From contig NZ_LNKT01000012.1 of the NCBI RefSeq assembly GCF_001595645.1, positions 124,001 to 188,000 of the forward strand: a stretch of DNA of 64,000 nt. The letters are read 5' to 3'. Numbering within the stretch: position 1 is the stretch's first letter; the number at the start of each line of letters is the position of its first letter. The notes below the pieces were generated by a model, which worked only from the letters and a program-made list of their open reading frames with translations, made no database searches and was not told the DNA's origin. The translations under genes were made by a program, and so were the position numbers. This stretch comes from Sulfurovum riftiae (GTDB lineage Bacteria > Campylobacterota > Campylobacteria > Campylobacterales > Sulfurovaceae). This document shows positions 60,287 to 64,000 of the stretch, in pieces.

Positions 60287-61108
60287 ATGGTACAAAAACT
60301 GGTTATTTATCCCGATGACAGAATGCACTGCACCTCTACGGATGTACGTTCTTTCAATCAAACACTCTGGGATGTCATAGAAGATATGCGAGATACGATG
60401 CAGGCACATGATATAAACGCTATGGCAGCCATGCAGATCGCCTACCCTTACAACATCATCCTTATCAAGGAGGGTGAAGAATATCATGAGTACATCAATC
60501 CCCGTATCCTCAAGAACGAAGACCTTTTTGATTCGGAAGAGAGCAGTCTGCACTATCCTGATGTCACCGTCACCATCCCACGTTACGGAAAGATCAAACT
60601 GGTGTATGAAGACCGTAACGGACAGGTACACTATGAGGATATTGACGACCGGGAACTTGCAGCGACACTGCAACGAAAAATAGACATTACCTTTGGCGGA
60701 AACATTCTTGATAAAGTAGATAAGAATACCCGGGAGAAAATACTCGATGCCCTGGCAGGCAAAGGGCTGATGCCCCAAACGGATGATGCCTGCCCGACCT
60801 TTTCCAAAAAAGATTATTTTGTCAGCTTTTCGGACAAGATCCTTTTCTTCATGGGCCTTTCCCTCCTGACCCCGCTCTTCAACTTTTCAAAAGAGACCGT
60901 AGAGAATATCTATACCTTTGACAAGATCGCCTTTCCGCTTGTCATTGCACTGATGATAGGGTTTTTCTTCTATGCCCAGTACGAAGCCAAAAAATACAAA
61001 CAGTGCAGTTCCTGTCAGATAGGGAACAATATCGGTGTCATGGTCAAACGTAGTGTTGCTGCACTGGCATTTGCCGTAGGTGCCTACTTTCTTGTGAACC
61101 CCTATTAG
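60287..61108 (+). CDS. Degenerate peptide deformylase domain fused to a membrane domain
   Basis: The first 140 residues of this 273-residue protein align with peptide deformylase: KLVIYPDDRMHCTSTDV, INAMAAMQIAYPYNIILI (motif I, GxGLAAxQ), INPRIL, EESSLHYP at 84-91 (motif II, EGCLSxP) and ATLQRKIDITFGG (motif III, xxQHExDHLxG). All metal ligands are gone: the motif II Cys is Ser87, and the HExxH His/Glu/His are Arg130, Lys131 and Ile134. Residues about 182-200, 215-231 and 255-270 are hydrophobic. A CSSCQIGNN motif lies near 240. It is therefore a non-catalytic, membrane-attached relative; the role is unknown. Confidence 0.82.
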   Translation: MVQKLVIYPDDRMHCTSTDVRSFNQTLWDVIEDMRDTMQAHDINAMAAMQIAYPYNIILIKEGEEYHEYINPRILKNEDLFDSEESSLHYPDVTVTIPRYGKIKLVYEDRNGQVHYEDIDDRELAATLQRKIDITFGGNILDKVDKNTREKILDALAGKGLMPQTDDACPTFSKKDYFVSFSDKILFFMGLSLLTPLFNFSKETVENIYTFDKIAFPLVIALMIGFFFYAQYEAKKYKQCSSCQIGNNIGVMVKRSVAALAFAVGAYFLVNPY

Positions 61109-61320
61109 GATTTTTTGGTCACCAGTATAGGTAGCATGCCAAAGTAAGCCAGGGTACCATAAGCCTGGTCAAGATTCATATCGGGTTTGATCTTACGTAT
61201 CATCTCCCGGATACTCTCTTCATCCATATCGCCCATATACTCTCCCTCACCATGATCCTCTCTGTAGATCTTCACCAAACGGTGCGTTTCCGTGCTCTCT
61301 TCATATTTCCAAATGGTCAT
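61105..61320 (-). CDS. Small acidic protein of unknown function
   Basis: A 71-residue protein starting MTIWKYEESTETHRL, acidic in the middle (DHGEGEYMGDMDEESIREMI), with LAYFGMLPILVTKKS at the end. It overlaps the convergent degenerate-deformylase gene by 4 bp at the stops. AAGGA lies before ATG 61320. No motif or family is recognised. It is called a gene for its ribosome binding site and tidy ends. Confidence 0.6.
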   Translation of the reverse strand: MTIWKYEESTETHRLVKIYREDHGEGEYMGDMDEESIREMIRKIKPDMNLDQAYGTLAYFGMLPILVTKKS

Positions 61321-61340
61321 ATATTTCCTTCAACTTTTGT

Positions 61341-61485
61341 GTTACTTTTACACTATTTGTGCAGATGCGTTGCGCCCATATTTGCGTAGCAAAGGCGAAA
61401 AAAGCATCATTCGCACAATTGTAAAAGTAACGATTTTTGTCTACTTTTTCTAAAAAAGTAGAAAGAACAACTCGTATACTAACAT
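61341..61485. repeat. Palindromic element with a tail shared with the dispersed repeat
   Basis: GTTACTTTTACACTATTTGTGC (61341-61362, arms matched in part) pairs with GCACAATTGTAAAAGTAAC (61413-61431) around 50 bp that includes GCGTTGCGCCC/TTTGCGTAGC. The adjoining CGATTTTTGTCTACTTTTT and AAAAAAGTAGAAAGAACAA (about 61431-61480) match the right part of the elements at 19360 and 27210. No coding frame is seen. The full gap between 61320 and 61580 is otherwise empty. Confidence 0.55.
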
Positions 61486-61579
61486 AATTTTAAATTGCGT
61501 AAAAAAGTGGGAGGGGGATAATAGAGGATTCTGCCAAGACCATAAGGCCCTGAACAGAGAAGATATCGGAAAGTACCGA

Positions 61580-61969
61580 TTATCTTTTCGAGAACTGCGG
61601 AGATCTTCTCGCTTTTTTCTTACCTGGCTTCTTACGCTCAACAACTCTTGAGTCACGAGTAAGAAGACCCATCGGCTTGAGGATCGCTCTGAATGAAGGT
61701 TCGAACTCTACCAATGCTTTTGTGATACCATGCTTCAATGCATCTGCCTGTGCAGAGTAACCACCACCAAGTGTCGTCGCTCTAACATTCATGGATTCAA
61801 GCTGTTTTGTTGCTTCAAGAGGAAGTCTTACTTTCATCTTGAGTGTTTCATGTCCACCCAACCACTGGTCAAGTGTTTTACCGTTGATAAGCATTTCACC
61901 GTTACCTGGAGTCAACCAGACTTTGGCGATAGCCGCTTTTCTTTTACCTGTTGCATAAATAGTTGCCAT
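61580..61969 (-). CDS. rpsI: 30S ribosomal protein S9
   Basis: The 129-residue protein starts [19 protein letters not shown] and has [22 protein letters not shown] and [24 protein letters not shown] at the C-terminus; its basic tail reaches the P-site tRNA. Length and motifs are standard. It is 2 bp after rplM, the usual L13-S9 operon. Confidence 0.97.
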   Translation of the reverse strand: MATIYATGKRKAAIAKVWLTPGNGEMLINGKTLDQWLGGHETLKMKVRLPLEATKQLESMNVRATTLGGGYSAQADALKHGITKALVEFEPSFRAILKPMGLLTRDSRVVERKKPGKKKARRSPQFSKR

Positions 61970-61971
61970 GA

Positions 61972-62397
61972 TTACGCTTCCTTATTGATTTGTGCAGTAT
62001 GTGGGTGTTCAGCACCAGCATATATTTTCAGCTTTTTGAGCATTTGTCTACCAAGAGTCGTCTTTGGAAGCATACCTCTTACAGCAAGCTTGTAAAGTTT
62101 CTCTGTATGGTTCTCAAGCATGTCTCCCAGTTTTTTACTTTTGGTTGAACCAAAGTAACCTGAGTGTGTGAAATACTCTTTGTCTTCAAGTTTGACACCT
62201 GTGAATTTCGCTTTTTCAGCATTGATGATCACTACGTAATCACCACAGTCTACATTCGGTGTGAATGATGGCTTGTGTTTACCTCTGAGAAGTGTCGCTA
62301 CTTCAGTCAGGATACGACCAAAAGTTTTACCTTCTGCATCGATCAAAACCCAGTCACGTGTAACTTCAGAAGGTTTTAGTACCTTTGTCATTTTCAT
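61972..62397 (-). CDS. rplM: 50S ribosomal protein L13
   Basis: The 141-residue protein shows [41 protein letters not shown] and [29 protein letters not shown], the L13 pattern. It is an early-assembly 50S protein. GGAA lies before ATG 62397. It leads the rplM-rpsI operon. Confidence 0.97.
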   Translation of the reverse strand: MKMTKVLKPSEVTRDWVLIDAEGKTFGRILTEVATLLRGKHKPSFTPNVDCGDYVVIINAEKAKFTGVKLEDKEYFTHSGYFGSTKSKKLGDMLENHTEKLYKLAVRGMLPKTTLGRQMLKKLKIYAGAEHPHTAQINKEA

Positions 62398-62480
62398 GAT
62401 TTTTCCTTATTTTTTTTCGGCTTTCGCTTATTTGTGGACGGATTGTACCCACTTAAACTTAAAATTTATTTAAATTCAGT

Positions 62481-64000
62481 TTAATTTAAGTTTACTGTCT
62501 CAATTCCCTGTTCAAGCAGATAGACAAGCATACCCTCGGTAGGTTTTTCCGTGATACTCTCGATCGCCTTCTGATAGTGATGCACCTGTGCCTGATGTTT
62601 GAGAAAATACTTTTTCGAACTCTTGTAGTCGATGACCAGCATATGGTCCTCATAGGCCAAAAGCAGATCGATCTGTTTCAGTTCGCCTTCAAAGCTTAGA
62701 GACTGTTCCTTCATGATCTGTGCATTTTTCAGCAGTTTTTGAAATCTTTCATCCTCAATCAGCTCTCTTACACGTTTTTCTATCTCCTGAAGGCCCACCT
62801 TTCCGACAAGCTGGCCGTAACGGTTCCGTACGGAGACCATCGCATTTTGCAGACTTTTTTCATCGAAGCTTCCCATGATCTCCAGAGTATAATGCAGTGC
62901 TGTACCGAAAAGAATCGCGGCAAGATCCTTCTCCTCGTCATTCTCATGTTCTGTGATCTCCTGCGTACCGTAATCTGAGATCGTTATGCTGCTGTCTATG
63001 CCTTCGACAGGCTCAGGCACCGATCCAGAAGTCATAGGCTGAGCCTGTCGAAGCCTCCCTATGGACATCGGTACCATACCGATCTCATCGAAGATGGATG
63101 CTTCAGGTTTTTTGATAACGATCAGACCTTCTACCGCACGTGTCAGTGCCACATAGAGTACATTTTTTCTGTCTTTGAGTGCAGAGGCTTTTCTCTCTTC
63201 CATGATCCGGGCATAGTTTTCGTCAAAATGTTCCCTGTTCTGTGTCCGGTAGAGTATCTGGTCAATGACCAGTTCATCGTTGTAATGGAAAATCAGCGGT
63301 GCCTTGTCACTGTTGGGTCGTGTAAGCTTGTCCAGCAGTATCACATACTCGAACTCCAGTCCTTTTGATCCGTGTATCGTCATGATCCTCGCACCATGGA
63401 TGGAGTGTGCCGCTACAGAAATGCTGGAGGTACCGAACTCTTCCAGAAAGGTAGGCATGTCGGAAAACCCGGAAGCGAACTCCAGGAGTTTGAGCAGATT
63501 GCGATCGTTGTCAAAGTAGCCGAATTCACGTATGAGTCTGTCGACGACCTGCAGCGGGCTCATAAATACGGAGAACCAGGAGAGGTCGATCTCTGCGAAC
63601 GTTTTACCGACATTCTGCAGCATCGCTTCGGCATCGATCTTCTCTCCTGAGAAGAGATAAGAGACCATGGAGACAAGTGCGGCAACTTTCGGTACGTTCT
63701 TCAGAGAACTGGAGGTTTTCAACAGGGTGGCTATACCTGCCTTCGCACATGCCTCCTGCAGCGTCTGCCCGTCTTTGTTCGTACTGACCAGAAATGCAAT
63801 ATCATCTACATTCACACCCAGGTCCAGAAGACGCTGTGCCTGCGCTACAGCATCCTCAATGACCTCTTCGGAGTCGAAGACCTCCACATACCCCTCATGG
63901 GCGTCTACTTTGCTTTTTTGGGCGACATATCCCTCCATTTTTCCTTCGAACCACAGGTTTACCTGTTCTACGACATGTCTGCTGCTTCGGTAGTTGGTAT
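62481..64000 (-). CDS. Partial AddA/RecB-like helicase-nuclease (N-terminus beyond the window)
   Basis: The frame is open to the right edge, so an ATG at 63938 is not the true start: codons up to 64000 read TNYRSSRHVVEQVNLWFEG, UvrD-family motif IV. Visible motifs continue with DDIAFLVSTN, TIHGSKGLEFEYVILLD (motif V) and LYVALTRAVEGLIVIKKP (motif VI). A C-terminal PD-(D/E)XK nuclease follows, with LLAYEDHMLVIDYKSSKK and VHHYQKAI. It is the Campylobacterota RecB-like/AddA recombination enzyme. Near the middle, in frame, lies an inserted REP-like segment (63001-63053, RLRQAQPMTSGSVPEPVEG). Confidence 0.9.
   Translation of the reverse strand, partial: TNYRSSRHVVEQVNLWFEGKMEGYVAQKSKVDAHEGYVEVFDSEEVIEDAVAQAQRLLDLGVNVDDIAFLVSTNKDGQTLQEACAKAGIATLLKTSSSLKNVPKVAALVSMVSYLFSGEKIDAEAMLQNVGKTFAEIDLSWFSVFMSPLQVVDRLIREFGYFDNDRNLLKLLEFASGFSDMPTFLEEFGTSSISVAAHSIHGARIMTIHGSKGLEFEYVILLDKLTRPNSDKAPLIFHYNDELVIDQILYRTQNREHFDENYARIMEERKASALKDRKNVLYVALTRAVEGLIVIKKPEASIFDEIGMVPMSIGRLRQAQPMTSGSVPEPVEGIDSSITISDYGTQEITEHENDEEKDLAAILFGTALHYTLEIMGSFDEKSLQNAMVSVRNRYGQLVGKVGLQEIEKRVRELIEDERFQKLLKNAQIMKEQSLSFEGELKQIDLLLAYEDHMLVIDYKSSKKYFLKHQAQVHHYQKAIESITEKPTEGMLVYLLEQGIETVNLN
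63001..63053. repeat. REP-like palindrome inserted in frame in the helicase gene
   Basis: CCTTCGACAGGCTCAGG (63001-63017) and GGCTGAGCCTGTCGAAG (63037-63053) form an inverted pair around 19 bp. Translated with the host gene it gives RLRQAQP...PEPVEG. The same unit is found between genes at 17231-17323 and 27411-27476. Confidence 0.8.

Noticed and set aside
1-64000. tRNA or rRNA genes
   Set aside because: I looked for T-loop words (GGTTCGAATCC-like) with matching acceptor stems and for rRNA segments in the gaps and found none; short GTTCGA words occur only inside coding frames.

Overview
The window looks like a chromosomal segment of a chemolithotrophic Campylobacterota (Epsilonproteobacteria) of the Sulfurovum/Sulfurimonas type. 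This is an inference from gene content: a di-heme cytochrome c1-type bc1 complex, a sulfide:quinone oxidoreductase, a cytochrome cd1 nitrite reductase with NorCB, a four-subunit pyruvate:ferredoxin oxidoreductase, LuxS, and a typical campylobacterial set of housekeeping genes. Genes are densely packed, mostly on the minus strand. I see no rRNA, tRNA, CRISPR array, transposase or prophage. Both edges cut a gene.

Layout. 1-3.3 kb: envelope proteins (an AsmA-like fragment, a phospholipase D/cardiolipin synthase-like lipoprotein, two exported unknowns). 3.5-4.2 kb: aquaporin. 4.2-6.3 kb: NirF (heme d1 synthesis), a cysteine-less thioredoxin-fold protein and a divergent c-type cytochrome. 6.3-9.0 kb: TrkH/TrkA. 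9.1-16.2 kb: denitrification region with a pentaheme cytochrome, NirS, a 53-residue membrane protein, NorB, NorC, another small membrane protein, then divergent unknown genes. 16.3-24.5 kb: IlvE, an SPFH protein, HisIE, PurF, DapB, TrxB, TrxA, a PhyH-type oxygenase and a YraN-family protein. 24.6-27.1 kb: formate dehydrogenase catalytic subunit and a Cys-tailed small protein. 27.5-34.1 kb: YajQ, Hom, an aminotransferase, RNA methyltransferases and L31. 34.2-39.5 kb: MoeA, QueD, an NFU protein, a membrane methyltransferase-like protein, a DUF1858-like protein, QueE and MoaA. 39.7-42.4 kb: bc1 complex. 42.6-47.8 kb: a PseG-like unknown, MnmG, RibE, an MnmD-like methyltransferase and LuxS. 48-51.3 kb: PorGDAB. 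51.4-58.2 kb: Yej-type peptide ABC transporter with a HAD phosphatase. 58.5-61.3 kb: SQR, a 54-residue protein and a degenerate peptide-deformylase/membrane fusion. 61.6-64 kb: L13/S9 and an AddA/RecB-like helicase-nuclease.

How it fits together. Sulfide oxidised by SQR feeds quinones. The bc1 complex passes electrons to c-type cytochromes, which can supply NirS (nitrite to NO) and NorCB (NO to N2O); NirF helps make heme d1. The sequence supports joint control. A TTGAT-N4-ATCAA-like box (FNR/CRP family) lies upstream of the NirF-linked cytochrome, the nor operon, an unknown gene pair and petABC. Each box centre lies 29.5 bp from the first base of a good -10 hexamer, which is the class II activation geometry (-41.5). 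This makes the unknown genes at 14.6-16.2 kb and 12.2 kb candidate new members of the NO/nitrite respiration system.

The intergenic DNA is rich in repeats: heptanucleotide tandem arrays, a dispersed element of about 195 bp, GTAGGGT palindromes, and a REP-like palindrome (TTCGACAGGCTCAG) that also sits in frame inside the helicase gene. Product names rest on motif and full-length sequence recognition only; no database search was run.
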